A DNA stretch of 46,072 nt from an uncultured Phaeodactylibacter sp. (GTDB lineage Bacteria; Bacteroidota; Bacteroidia; Chitinophagales; Saprospiraceae): assembly GCA_913057245.1 (NCBI GenBank), contig CAJXNH010000025.1, forward strand, positions 1-46,072. The letters run 5' to 3'. How positions within the stretch are numbered: position 1 is the first letter of the stretch; each line of letters begins with the position of its first letter. A program made the position numbers and the translations under genes. The notes under the pieces were generated by a model, which was not told where the DNA came from, made no database searches, and saw only the letters and a list, made by a program, of their open reading frames with translations. Below, one piece after another: positions 32,597 to 40,601 of this stretch.

Positions 32597-33067
32597 ATGG
32601 ACCACCCAGATGCACTACGGCAGGTTGCTGCCTTCCACCGTACTTTTAAGCACCCCATAGAGCCAGAGCCCACGATTCCGGATGAAACCCGCTGTAAGCT
32701 CCGGGTCAGCCTGCTCGCCGAAGAAGTAAAGGAACTGGAACAGGCTATTGCCGACCGCGACCTCACGGAAATTGCCGATGCGCTTTGTGATATTCAGTAT
32801 GTACTCTCCGGAGCCATCCTGGAGTTTGGGATGGCGGATAAATTCAAGGCCTTGTTTGAGGAAGTGCAGCGTTCCAACATGAGCAAGGCCTGCAGCACCC
32901 GGGAGGAAGCCGAACAGACCATGGCGTACTATAAAAAGAAACGCGGCTTTGACAGCTACGTTGTAGAAGAGGACGGGCGCTTTCTGGTGTACCGGAAGGA
33001 AGACAACAAGACCCTGAAATCCGTTGCCTACTCTCCCGCTGATTTGCATGCTATTTTGAAAGGTTAA
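32597..33067 (+). CDS. MazG-like nucleoside triphosphate pyrophosphohydrolase
   Basis: A 156-residue all-alpha pyrophosphohydrolase of the MazG/phosphoribosyl-ATP pyrophosphatase superfamily. The metal-binding pattern is EEVKELEQA followed by EIADALCDIQYVLSG. The chosen ATG at 32597 (MDHPDALRQVAAFHRTF) fits the family; an upstream in-frame start at 32441 would add 52 unrelated residues. A C-terminal extension (RGFDSYVVEEDGRFLVYRKEDNK and on) is typical of this subgroup. It probably cleaves non-canonical or excess NTPs; substrate not predictable. Its 3' end overlaps the convergent response-regulator gene by four bases. Confidence 0.82.
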   Translation: MDHPDALRQVAAFHRTFKHPIEPEPTIPDETRCKLRVSLLAEEVKELEQAIADRDLTEIADALCDIQYVLSGAILEFGMADKFKALFEEVQRSNMSKACSTREEAEQTMAYYKKKRGFDSYVVEEDGRFLVYRKEDNKTLKSVAYSPADLHAILKG

Positions 33068-33420
33068 ACTTTGTCTACCCAGCTCAGCAGATTATTCATC
33101 TCAAAGGGCTTGGTCAGGTAAGCGACGGCCCCGAGGCTTTGCCCTCTGGCAATATCAGCTTTCTGAGCCGCTGCGGACAGGAAGATGAACGGAATAGCTT
33201 TGAGCGCGTCATCCTGATTGGCGCGTTCTTTAATTTCGAAACCGTCCAGTAGTGGCATTTTTACATCACAAATGACGAGGTCGGGCTGTTCAGCCTGCAG
33301 GAAAGCCCAGCCCTCCTGCCCGTTGGTAGCCACCACTACATCATGACCGCTCAGTTCCAGGTACTCGGTAAGATTTTCCCGGATTGTAGGCGTGTCTTCT
33401 ACCAGCAATATTTTCTTCAT
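33064..33420 (-). CDS. Single-domain response regulator, CheY-like
   Basis: A 118-residue receiver domain with no output domain. The acidic residues are in LLVEDTP, the phospho-acceptor aspartate is in LVICDVKMPLLDGF (about residue 52), and the conserved Thr/Ser and Lys are in IFLSAAA and LTKPFE. An AGGAG four bases before the ATG is a rare clear Shine-Dalgarno for this genome. It follows the thioredoxin-like gene by 36 bases on the same strand, and the FixL-like kinase is encoded divergently about 500 bases away, making that kinase a likely partner. Confidence 0.9.
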   Translation of the reverse strand: MKKILLVEDTPTIRENLTEYLELSGHDVVVATNGQEGWAFLQAEQPDLVICDVKMPLLDGFEIKERANQDDALKAIPFIFLSAAAQKADIARGQSLGAVAYLTKPFEMNNLLSWVDKV

Positions 33421-33456
33421 CGAACTCCTGTTGTATATGGAAGTATGCCCCTGTGG

Positions 33457-33720
33457 CTATTGCTCACTGGGGCTGGCTAAAGCGCTTACAAAAAGGCGTC
33501 GGAGTTCTGCTCGTGTTGGATTCGTTTTACCGTCAAAAAAGACCTTGCCGTTCACAATAATGGCAGGTATGGAACTAACGCCTGAAGCCAGGATCGTCTC
33601 CACGTCCATCACCTGTTCTATCGGAGCAGTAAGGTCCAGATCCCGAACAACGTCTTCCAGCTGCCGGAAAAGCTGCCGGTGCCGACTATTGCCCAAGCCT
33701 AGTACTAATATCTTATTCAT
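33457..33720 (-). CDS. Thioredoxin_3-like protein lacking the CxxC motif
   Basis: An 87-residue single-domain protein with the Thioredoxin_3 layout: first strand NKILVLGLG, helix, second strand APIEQVMD, DVETILASGVSSIPAIIVNGKVFFDGK and a closing helix. In family members the residues after GxG are CxxC; here they are N11-S-R-H14, and the protein has no cysteine at all, so classical disulfide exchange is not possible. The cis-proline loop (SIPAIIV) is kept, so the fold is probably intact. It may act by binding. GAAGGAGC sits immediately before the ATG, an unusually short spacing. Confidence 0.75.
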   Translation of the reverse strand: MNKILVLGLGNSRHRQLFRQLEDVVRDLDLTAPIEQVMDVETILASGVSSIPAIIVNGKVFFDGKTNPTRAELRRLFVSALASPSEQ

Positions 33721-33772
33721 GCTCCTTCGGTTTTTAATCTGGCAGCAAGGTGCACAAAAAGCCCGTACGGTA

Positions 33773-33787
33773 CTTATGACATAAGTC
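33773..33787. promoter_or_regulatory. 15-bp palindrome ACTTATGACATAAGT
   Basis: Perfect 7-bp arms around a central A, in the 217-base divergent region between the thioredoxin-like/response-regulator pair and the PAS kinase. Position and symmetry suit a dimeric regulator controlling one or both directions. It does not match the FNR/FixK consensus TTGATnnnnATCAA. Confidence 0.5.
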
Positions 33788-33937
33788 AGGCGGGTATTTG
33801 AATTATATCAGTTTTGCCCGGCTGCAAGCAAGATTCCGGACTCTGCCATCAACAACAGTTTCTGATATAAAGTGCTCCGATATTGGCTTTTTACCCGCAG
33901 GCGTTTATATTTACGCACCGGTAACGTTAAAGTAGCA

Positions 33938-35905
33938 ATGTCAGATACACCCAATCATAACCAACCCTTACCTCGTACGCCGCTTCTCTTTGAGCGCTTT
34001 ATGAGCCAGCAAATCAGTGGTCTGGCTACCGTCCGGCCGGATGGGCGCATCCTTGGCGTGGATGCCTCAGCTGCCCGTATCCTTGGCGTAGATGCCCAGT
34101 CTGTCATGGGTAAAAATATCCGTGATTTCATACCTGTCCTGAAGATACCCGAGGTGTTTTCTGTGCAGGAACAGCATGGACTAACGACCATTGAGCACCA
34201 GGAGCAGTCTCACAACGTAGCTTATACCCTCAGGGGGGGATGGGAAAAGGAGCAGGGCCTCTATTTTTTGGTGCTTCATCTCCGGGACTCCGTAACCAAA
34301 AGCCTGGAGTTGTACCGCCATATGTTTGAGTGGATCCCCACCGGCCTCATGGTTTATAACCTGGATCAACAACAACCGCTTACGTGTAATCAGCGGCTGC
34401 TCGACCTCATACAGGCAGAGCATGAAACGGATGTCCTCCGGCCGGACAGCAGCCTGAGCAAAAAGCTAAAGGCACAGCTCTCGGGCGCCCACCTGGAGGA
34501 AGAACAGACTTTTCAGGTCCACCTGAAGACCCCCAATGGCCACCCGGTTTACCTGAAAGCCACCACAAGCCTGATCCCAGCGCTGGACGAAAGCATCATT
34601 CTGGTCCTCCTGCAGGATATTACTCAGCAAAATGTGAATGCCCGGGCTTTGAAAGAAAGCCGGAATACCCTGGAAGCCATCATTGGGAATGCCGTGGATG
34701 GAATCATTATTATTAACCACCGGGGGCAGATTCAGATGACCAATGAAGCCACAAGTCAGCTCTTTGGATACAGTGCAGAGGAAATGCTGGACCAGAATAT
34801 CAAAATGCTTATGCCGGAGCCCCACCGTAGTGCCCACGATGGCTACCTCCAAAGCTATATGGCTACTGGCGAAGGGCAAATTATTGGCGTGGGCCGGGAA
34901 GTACTGGGGCAGCGTAAAAACGGCGAACTTTTCCCTTTCCGGCTTGGAGTCAGCCGCATTGAGACGGAAATGGGGCTCCTGTTTACCGGCGTCATACATG
35001 ACCTTACCGAGGAGCATCGCGCAAAGGATAAAATCATCAGCCTCAACCGGGAACTGGAGCAAAAAGTGGAGGAAAGGACTGAAAAACTCACTGAGGTTGT
35101 TAACAAACTCCTGCAGTCCAACCTGAAACTGGAAGAGCAAATCAAAGAAAGGCGGACCGCCGAGGAAGCCCTGAAAAAAAACGAGGAGGAACTGCGCAAA
35201 GCCCTGGAACGGGAAAAGGAGCTCAGTGAACTCAAATCCCGTTTCGTCTCCATGGCCTCCCACGAATTCCGTACCCCACTTACGACCATTGCCTCCTCTT
35301 CTGAGCTGATCAAACTTTACACAGAAGCTCCTCAACAGCCCAAACGCGAAAAACACCTGCGCCGCATTCAGTCTGCCGTAACCAACCTGACCGGTATACT
35401 GGGCGACTTCCTCTCCCTAAGCAAACTGGAGGAAGGTAAAATAAGTAATGTTCCTTCTCCGGTTAGCCTGCCGGAATTGCTCGAAGAGTCGGTTGATGAT
35501 GTACATGTCCTTTTGAAGAAAGAACAAACCGTGGTCCGGGACTTTGATGGCCTCGGCGAGGAAGTGATGATCGACAAAAAAATCCTCAAAAACATCATGC
35601 TCAACCTGCTGTCAAACGCCATCAAATACTCCGATCCCGGCTCGACGGTGTGGCTGACCGCCCGGCTTGAGCAGGGGGTCCTGAAAGTAAGCGTGCGGGA
35701 TGAGGGCATCGGCATCCCGGAGAGCGACCAAAAACACTTGTTCAGCCGCTTCTTCCGGGCCGATAATGCCGTCAATATACAGGGCACCGGGCTGGGCCTG
35801 AATATTGTGCACCGCTACCTGGAGCTGCTGGGCGGCAGCATTGACTTTGAAAGCGCAGAAGGCAAGGGCACTACTTTTTTCTTTGAATTGCCCATAGGCG
35901 GTTAG
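33938..35905 (+). CDS. PAS-domain histidine kinase with FixL-like third PAS
   Basis: A 655-residue cytosolic kinase; the ATG at 33938 (MSDTPNHNQ) is preferred over one 22 codons upstream. Three PAS domains (about 22-115, 123-232, 240-357) precede a coiled coil (357-432), a HisKA domain with phospho-acceptor His442 in MASHEFRTPLTT and an ATPase domain (N box LLSNAIKYSD, DEGIGIP, GTGLGL). The third PAS strongly resembles the oxygen-sensor FixL: MPEPHRSAHDGYLQSYMATG, IIGVGREVLGQRKNGELFPF. The proximal heme histidine position is kept (His300) and so is the distal arginine (Arg320); the propionate-contact Arg six residues after the His is Ser306. Heme binding is plausible but unproven, since heme-free PAS domains share this motif. 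Confidence 0.88.
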   Translation: MSDTPNHNQPLPRTPLLFERFMSQQISGLATVRPDGRILGVDASAARILGVDAQSVMGKNIRDFIPVLKIPEVFSVQEQHGLTTIEHQEQSHNVAYTLRGGWEKEQGLYFLVLHLRDSVTKSLELYRHMFEWIPTGLMVYNLDQQQPLTCNQRLLDLIQAEHETDVLRPDSSLSKKLKAQLSGAHLEEEQTFQVHLKTPNGHPVYLKATTSLIPALDESIILVLLQDITQQNVNARALKESRNTLEAIIGNAVDGIIIINHRGQIQMTNEATSQLFGYSAEEMLDQNIKMLMPEPHRSAHDGYLQSYMATGEGQIIGVGREVLGQRKNGELFPFRLGVSRIETEMGLLFTGVIHDLTEEHRAKDKIISLNRELEQKVEERTEKLTEVVNKLLQSNLKLEEQIKERRTAEEALKKNEEELRKALEREKELSELKSRFVSMASHEFRTPLTTIASSSELIKLYTEAPQQPKREKHLRRIQSAVTNLTGILGDFLSLSKLEEGKISNVPSPVSLPELLEESVDDVHVLLKKEQTVVRDFDGLGEEVMIDKKILKNIMLNLLSNAIKYSDPGSTVWLTARLEQGVLKVSVRDEGIGIPESDQKHLFSRFFRADNAVNIQGTGLGLNIVHRYLELLGGSIDFESAEGKGTTFFFELPIGG

Positions 35906-37404
35906 TCGCTTAGTTCATTGGCTTGCTCAATCAATTCCAGCAACTCCTGCCGGTAGCCGCCCGGGTCGTAAGACATGGCCCCGGAACACCAGTCATAGAT
36001 CTGTTCATAACTGGTCTGCCCCTTGTATTCTGAATCCCGCATCAGCAGCCCAAAACTGGCTACCCCGGCCGCAAAGCGCATATGCTCGGAGGCTTGATCA
36101 AAGGACGCATTTTGATCGGGGATCTCTAAGGACATCAGTTGGCTGACGTCCGAAGTGGGGTCTTTGTATCGGAATTCAATGGTGAAAGTAGGTACGCCAA
36201 AGCTGCTCCCACCGCCATTGGCCGGCTTGATTTCGTAAAGTGCCGTAATGGCTTGCCCGGCGCCAATCTCTCCTCCGTCTGCTTCATCGTTCTCAAAGTC
36301 TTCATTGTCCAGCAAACGGTTTTCGTACCCAATCAGGCGATAAGCTTCCACCAAATTCGTATTGAAGGTGACCTGGACTTTTACATCCTTGGCTACGGTA
36401 TAGAGCTTGCCGAGTTCTTCCACCAAAACCTTCTCCGCCTGCTGCTGATTGTCAATATATTCGTAGGTGCCATTGCCATTATTGGCGATTTGCTCCATCA
36501 GCTGATCGTTCAAATTGCCGGTACCAAAACCCAGGACAGTCAGAAAGACGCCCTGCTCCCGTTTCTCCTCAATAAGCTGCACCAATTCCTCCGTACTCGA
36601 GGGTCCAACGTTAAAGTCACCATCCGTAGCCAGTATCACCCGGTTGTTGCCGCCTTCGATGTAGTTTTCAAGGGCTATTTCATAAGCCGTATTGATGCCA
36701 TCAGCGCCCGCGGTGCTGCCTCCGGAGGTCAGCCCTTCAATGGCGCTGACAATCGTCTCCGTCTGATCGCCTGCTGTGGCAGGCAAGGCCACACCAGCCT
36801 GCCCGGCGTAGGTGACGATAGCCACGCGGTCTTCCGCAGTAAGCTCCTGTGCCAGCAGCTTGAAGGCTTCCTGCAGAAGTGGCAGTTTTCTGGCGCTGCC
36901 CATAGAGCCGGAAACGTCAATTAGAAAAACCAGATTGGAAGGCGGGATATCTTCTTCCTGAATAGTCTGTCCCTTTATGCCAATACGGACCAGCTTATGG
37001 GCCGGCGCCCAGGGGCAACGGCTGACTTCTCCGTTTAGGCCAATCGGGTCCGGACCCTCAGGCTGTGGGTAATCGTAGTCGAAGTAGTTGATGAGTTCCT
37101 CGGTACGCAGTGCATCCGGCGGCGGCATTATGCCATCGTTCAGAAAACGGCGGGCATTGCTGTAGGAAGCGCCGTCCGCATCGATGGAAAAGGTGGAAGT
37201 GGGCTCTTCGGCAGTGGCGATGAAGGGGTTTTCGATGATTTCGGCGTACTGCTCACCGGTGATATCATAGTGGATATAGGGCCCTCCGTTGGAACTGTCT
37301 GAAAGGGTGTTGTCCCTATACCGCCCGGGCTCGTCGCTTTCGTCCAGGGAACATCCCCAAAGCAGGGCGGTGGCCAAAAATAATACGAGATACTTTTGCA
37401 TCAT
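35902..37404 (-). CDS. YfbK-like von Willebrand factor A lipoprotein
   Basis: A 500-residue lipoprotein (lipobox LLWGC, Cys18). The family N-terminal domain (FSIDADGASYSNARRFLNDG, LRTEELINYFDYDYP) precedes a VWA domain from about 157 to 330 with an intact metal-site motif DVSGS (163-167), DGDFNVG and NNGNGTYEYI, then the C-terminal DUF3520-like region ending in the YEQIYDWCSGAM segment. The E. coli relative is YfbK, of unknown function. Several VWA lipoproteins of this type exist in Bacteroidota. The gene converges on the PAS kinase gene with a four-base overlap. Confidence 0.88.
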   Translation of the reverse strand: MMQKYLVLFLATALLWGCSLDESDEPGRYRDNTLSDSSNGGPYIHYDITGEQYAEIIENPFIATAEEPTSTFSIDADGASYSNARRFLNDGIMPPPDALRTEELINYFDYDYPQPEGPDPIGLNGEVSRCPWAPAHKLVRIGIKGQTIQEEDIPPSNLVFLIDVSGSMGSARKLPLLQEAFKLLAQELTAEDRVAIVTYAGQAGVALPATAGDQTETIVSAIEGLTSGGSTAGADGINTAYEIALENYIEGGNNRVILATDGDFNVGPSSTEELVQLIEEKREQGVFLTVLGFGTGNLNDQLMEQIANNGNGTYEYIDNQQQAEKVLVEELGKLYTVAKDVKVQVTFNTNLVEAYRLIGYENRLLDNEDFENDEADGGEIGAGQAITALYEIKPANGGGSSFGVPTFTIEFRYKDPTSDVSQLMSLEIPDQNASFDQASEHMRFAAGVASFGLLMRDSEYKGQTSYEQIYDWCSGAMSYDPGGYRQELLELIEQANELSD

Positions 37405-37628
37405 GGTTTCGGTTTAGTTTGCTGTTGATCAATTTCCTTGCTGGCCGGGATCTGCAAATGCTTCTTTCCGGCACTACAGGGTGGCTGCCATTTGCAGGTT
37501 TATGATAGTAGTCGGGTACCCGGCCGCAAAGGGTTGGGTTATTCGTCCAAAAGTAGGCTGTTTTCAGCGAAAACCTTTTTCTGTTGACCGATTGTTCTGT
37601 ACTTTAGACTACTTCCAAACCCGGCACC

Positions 37629-38444
37629 ATGAAGTGGAAAGACATCGACTATAAAGAAGAAGCAGAACAATTCCGGTATACGGTCGTGAGTTTTCCAGCC
37701 GCCGTGCGGTTTATTCTCAAAGAGCGTGTGTGGGAAGGATTCTGGACCTATGGCTGGTTTTCCCGTATCCTTACTTTTGTGGCCATACTTGTAGGGCTCA
37801 ATATGATTGGCGATGCCCTGGATTTCTTTGAGGGCTTCCATGAGAACGCCTTAGCGCTGTCTTTTTCCGGAGTGACCTCCTTTGCTCAAAACCTTTATGA
37901 CAATAGTATCGGTTTCCTGACAGATAGCGGGAGCCGGTTCCTTATGCTCGTCCTGCTGGAGGTCATCATTTTTCATGCGTCCCGTCAGACGCTGCGTATT
38001 ATTGCCGGAAAAGACAGCAAGTCAGGGTTTGGAGATTTCCTGAATGCGCAAATCCGTATGCTGATCGTCAGTGGTTTCGCCTGGCTGATGACACTCCTCG
38101 TGGCCCTGCCGGTGAAGATATTCTTTGGCATCTTTGAATTCCTCGACTTACTGAAACCAGCATTTCTTTTTCTGATTGAAGCGTTCTTTCTGGGCTTTTC
38201 GGTTGTAGACAACTATCAGGAGCAGTATGGCATGAGCATTAGCGAAAGCTTTGAAAAAGCTAAAGAACACCTGGGGATCAACCTCGCAATTGGCATCGTT
38301 GTCCGGCTGCTTTTCTGGGTGCCGGTGCTTGGCCCGATTTTAGCACCCCTTATTGCGGCCGTGGCTGCCACTATTGTCATGCACGAAGAATGCGAGCCCG
38401 ATCCTACCGTTGCTAAACCGGAGAACGTAGAAGCGACCCTGTAG
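37629..38444 (+). CDS. EI24/CysZ-like integral membrane protein
   Basis: A 271-residue protein with about five or six membrane segments (around 47-65, 118-130, 143-165, 172-195, 228-262). The later part, LIEAFFLGFSVVDNYQEQYGMSISESFEKAKEHLGINLAIGIVVR followed by WVPVLGPILAPLIAAVAAT, resembles EI24/CysZ (a sulfate-uptake-linked family) by eye. No cysteine-synthesis gene is nearby, so transport of sulfate is not inferred. The N-terminus is cytosolic and charged. It stands alone. Confidence 0.55.
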   Translation: MKWKDIDYKEEAEQFRYTVVSFPAAVRFILKERVWEGFWTYGWFSRILTFVAILVGLNMIGDALDFFEGFHENALALSFSGVTSFAQNLYDNSIGFLTDSGSRFLMLVLLEVIIFHASRQTLRIIAGKDSKSGFGDFLNAQIRMLIVSGFAWLMTLLVALPVKIFFGIFEFLDLLKPAFLFLIEAFFLGFSVVDNYQEQYGMSISESFEKAKEHLGINLAIGIVVRLLFWVPVLGPILAPLIAAVAATIVMHEECEPDPTVAKPENVEATL

Positions 38445-38451
38445 TTGCGGA

Positions 38452-38547
38452 TTTGATGTTTCAACGCCCTGGTGGACAGGTCAGCCCTGCAGCAGAAAAT
38501 CATAGGTCTTTTCCGCAGATTTCTGTATTTTACGCCGAAACATCAAA
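38452..38547. repeat. 11-bp inverted repeat spanning the gap before the C1 peptidase gene
   Basis: TTTGATGTTTC (38452-38462) and GAAACATCAAA (38537-38547) are exact reverse complements 74 bases apart, covering the whole gap between the membrane-protein gene and the peptidase start. It may form a long-range stem or be a pair of half-sites. Confidence 0.4.
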
Positions 38548-38556
38548 AGAAAAATC

Positions 38557-39744
38557 ATGAAGTTTAATCCAATCCTGACTACGCTGCTTGCGCTGTTAAT
38601 GGTATTGCCCATGAGCGCTCAGGTAGACCTGATCAACAAAGTAAAAGACAACCAAAGTGACAATGCCAAAGCCGGCTTCCAATGGACGCCGGTAATAGAC
38701 CTGGAGCGTACTTCTGTGAAAAATCAGGGCGCTTCCGGCACCTGCTGGAGCTACAGCTCCAATTCCTTCCTGGAATCCGAAATGATCCGCATGGGCAAAG
38801 CGCCGGCAGACCTGGCGGAAATGTTCACCGTGCGCAATACCTACGAAGAAAAAGCCGACCGGTATGTGCGCCTGCATGGCAACCTGAACTTCGGGCAGGG
38901 CGGTGCACTCCCGGATGTGATCGATATGTATGGCAAATATGGAGCGGTACCTCAATCCGCATACGCCGGGCTGAACTACGGCTACGACTACAATCGCCAC
39001 GGTGAGATGGAAGCCATCCTGAAAGGCATGCTCGATGCCGTCATTGCCAATAAAAACAGACGCCTCTCCCCCGTTTGGAAAGAAGCCTACAACAGAGTAC
39101 TTGATGTTTATCTGGGCGAACACCCGGAATCGTTTGAGTACATGGGCAAGACCTATACCCCCAAGTCGTTTGCGGAAGAGGTTGTGGGCGTGGAAGCCAG
39201 CGACTATGTGCAGGTTACCAGCTGGACCCACCATCCGCTTTACGAAAAGTGCGTCATCCTGGTACCGGACAACTGGACTTACGGGGAGTCCTACAACGTG
39301 GCTATGGAAGATATGATCACCATCATTGACCATGCACTGGAGCATGGCTACTCCATTTCCTGGGCTGCGGATGTGAGCGAGAAGTACTTCTCCTGGAAGA
39401 ACGGTATCGCATTCGTACCCGAAAAGGACTACGCTGATTTGTCTGCCGAAGAACGGGAGCAACTCTTCAACGGCCCCAAACCAGAGGCTGAAATCACGGC
39501 GGAAATGCGTCAGGAGGCCTACGACAATTATACCACCACGGATGACCACGGCATGCAAATCGTAGGGATATCCAAGGATCAAAACGGTAAGGAGTGGTAC
39601 TTAGTGAAGAATTCCTGGGGTACAGGCAACGACTATGAAGGCTATCTGTACGTCAGCAAAAACTATGTACGCTACAAGACCTTGTCTTTCCTGCTGCATA
39701 AGGAAGGCATACCGGCAAGCCTGCGCAAAAAGCTCAGCATGTAA
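38557..39744 (+). CDS. Exported C1-family cysteine peptidase, aminopeptidase C/bleomycin hydrolase type
   Basis: A 395-residue peptidase with a signal peptide (1-21, ending PMSAQ), so it acts outside the cytoplasm, unlike the cytosolic PepC of lactobacilli. The papain-like triad is complete: Cys63 (NQGASGTCWSYSS), His331 (TTDDHGMQIVG) and Asn352 (VKNSWGTG), with the oxyanion glutamine in KNQG. Related exported enzymes are common in Bacteroidota. A strong terminator follows. Confidence 0.9.
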   Translation: MKFNPILTTLLALLMVLPMSAQVDLINKVKDNQSDNAKAGFQWTPVIDLERTSVKNQGASGTCWSYSSNSFLESEMIRMGKAPADLAEMFTVRNTYEEKADRYVRLHGNLNFGQGGALPDVIDMYGKYGAVPQSAYAGLNYGYDYNRHGEMEAILKGMLDAVIANKNRRLSPVWKEAYNRVLDVYLGEHPESFEYMGKTYTPKSFAEEVVGVEASDYVQVTSWTHHPLYEKCVILVPDNWTYGESYNVAMEDMITIIDHALEHGYSISWAADVSEKYFSWKNGIAFVPEKDYADLSAEEREQLFNGPKPEAEITAEMRQEAYDNYTTTDDHGMQIVGISKDQNGKEWYLVKNSWGTGNDYEGYLYVSKNYVRYKTLSFLLHKEGIPASLRKKLSM

Positions 39745-39750
39745 AGGATA

Positions 39751-39797
39751 ATGCCCCTGCACCTTACTTCAGAGTGGTGGGTGCAGGGGCATAGCTT
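39751..39797 (+). terminator. Intrinsic terminator after the C1 peptidase gene
   Basis: ATGCCCCTGCACC (39751-39763) pairs perfectly over 13 bp with GGTGCAGGGGCAT (39780-39792), followed by AGCTTTT. It starts six bases after the stop codon. Confidence 0.85.
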
Positions 39798-39810
39798 TTA
39801 GAGTGGGTTG

Positions 39811-39845
39811 AAAAAAACGGATGCACTGCGCAAGGCAGGCATCCG
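39811..39845 (-). terminator. Minus-strand intrinsic terminator without an obvious gene
   Basis: On the minus strand CGGATGC (39845-39839) pairs with GCATCCG (39824-39818), with TGCC/GGCA-like pairing possible in the loop, and is followed directly by seven T residues (39817-39811). This is a textbook terminator, yet no minus-strand gene lies upstream within the gap. Confidence 0.6.
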
Positions 39846-40517
39846 TGGATTAGCGGCTAAAATCATTTCATAGTGTCTGCTGGAGTTCTTAGGTTTAAGT
39901 AGTATTGTTCAGCTCCAGATCGTTGGCCTCGCCGCTAAGCAGGCAAAAAAATTCTTAGTAACCGACCTCACGCCTTTACAGGACCGGAATTCACCGGACA
40001 GCACACAAGTGCGATAGCGTGCATGACTACGGCAGTTGTTACTTCAGTATTTAATTTGCAGGTGGATTATAATTTGCGTAAACAGCAAGGTTTAATTTGG
40101 CATAGGGGAAGTATAAAACAAGCTGACAGCGCTCATATTTTAGGGTTTTAGGCGCTTTTTCCGCAAAATCAAGGGTGTATCTTTAATAACAGGAGGCTAA
40201 ATATATAGCCTTTGCTTATTGTAGGTAAAGGGAATGGCTGGAAAGTCGGTGAGTTTTCGTGTTGTATACTTTGATTAGGTCATAAAGACAAATACAAAGT
40301 TAAATAAAAAAATCTAAATAAGAAAATAATTTTTAATTGAAATCCCCCGGTCAAATTGACTTTTTTAAACCGTACTAAATTCGGAAAGGACCGGTCGCCT
40401 AAAAAAAGAAAACGGATGAAATGGCGAATCTACACTTTTTGTTCCGAGCCTGCCCGAACCGACCATGCCTTTGTTGTCCATCTCTAATAACCGGCTACTG
40501 ATAATCAGGCAATTATC

Positions 40518-40549
40518 TTTGTACAGGCATTGAATAAAATCTATTTTTG
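40518..40549 (+). promoter_or_regulatory. Bacteroidota-type promoter, copy 1
   Basis: TTTG (40518-40521), 20-base spacer, TATTTTTG (40542-40549): matches TTTG-N20-TAnnTTTG. The start codon of the next gene is 53 bases downstream. Confidence 0.65.
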
Positions 40550-40560
40550 TAATAGCTTTG
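40530..40560 (+). promoter_or_regulatory. Bacteroidota-type promoter, overlapping copy 2
   Basis: TTG (40530-40532), 20-base spacer, TAGCTTTG (40553-40560). It overlaps copy 1 by offset of 11 bases, so the gene may have two start points. Confidence 0.5.
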
Positions 40561-40601
40561 CACCTTAGTGTAAACCAAACACTATCAAAAAACTTATAAC
40601 C

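Larger units (their letters stand above)
39745..40601. other. 857-bp AT-rich gap without a gene
   Basis: After the plus-strand terminator comes a minus-strand terminator (39811-39845), then sequence that grows more AT-rich towards 40300-40340. No frame looks like a gene, none of the repeat-island modules are present, and no known RNA fold was recognised. The last 85 bases hold two overlapping promoter matches for the gene at 40602. A CAAAGTTA at 40295-40302 is TAACTTTG on the minus strand, matching the -7 box, and could start a minus-strand transcript. Confidence 0.5.

Noticed and set aside
34466..35356. 296-codon frame antisense to the PAS kinase
   Set aside because: Phe-rich translation of the reverse strand of the coiled coil and PAS region; no start signal or domain.
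38596..39582. 328-codon frame antisense to the C1 peptidase
   Set aside because: The plus-strand peptidase has a signal peptide and a full catalytic triad; the antisense product has no recognisable feature.
39845..40517. tRNA, tmRNA or 6S RNA in the large gap
   Set aside because: No cloverleaf, CCA end or recognisable conserved RNA motif could be found by eye; only the minus-strand terminator was kept as a signal.
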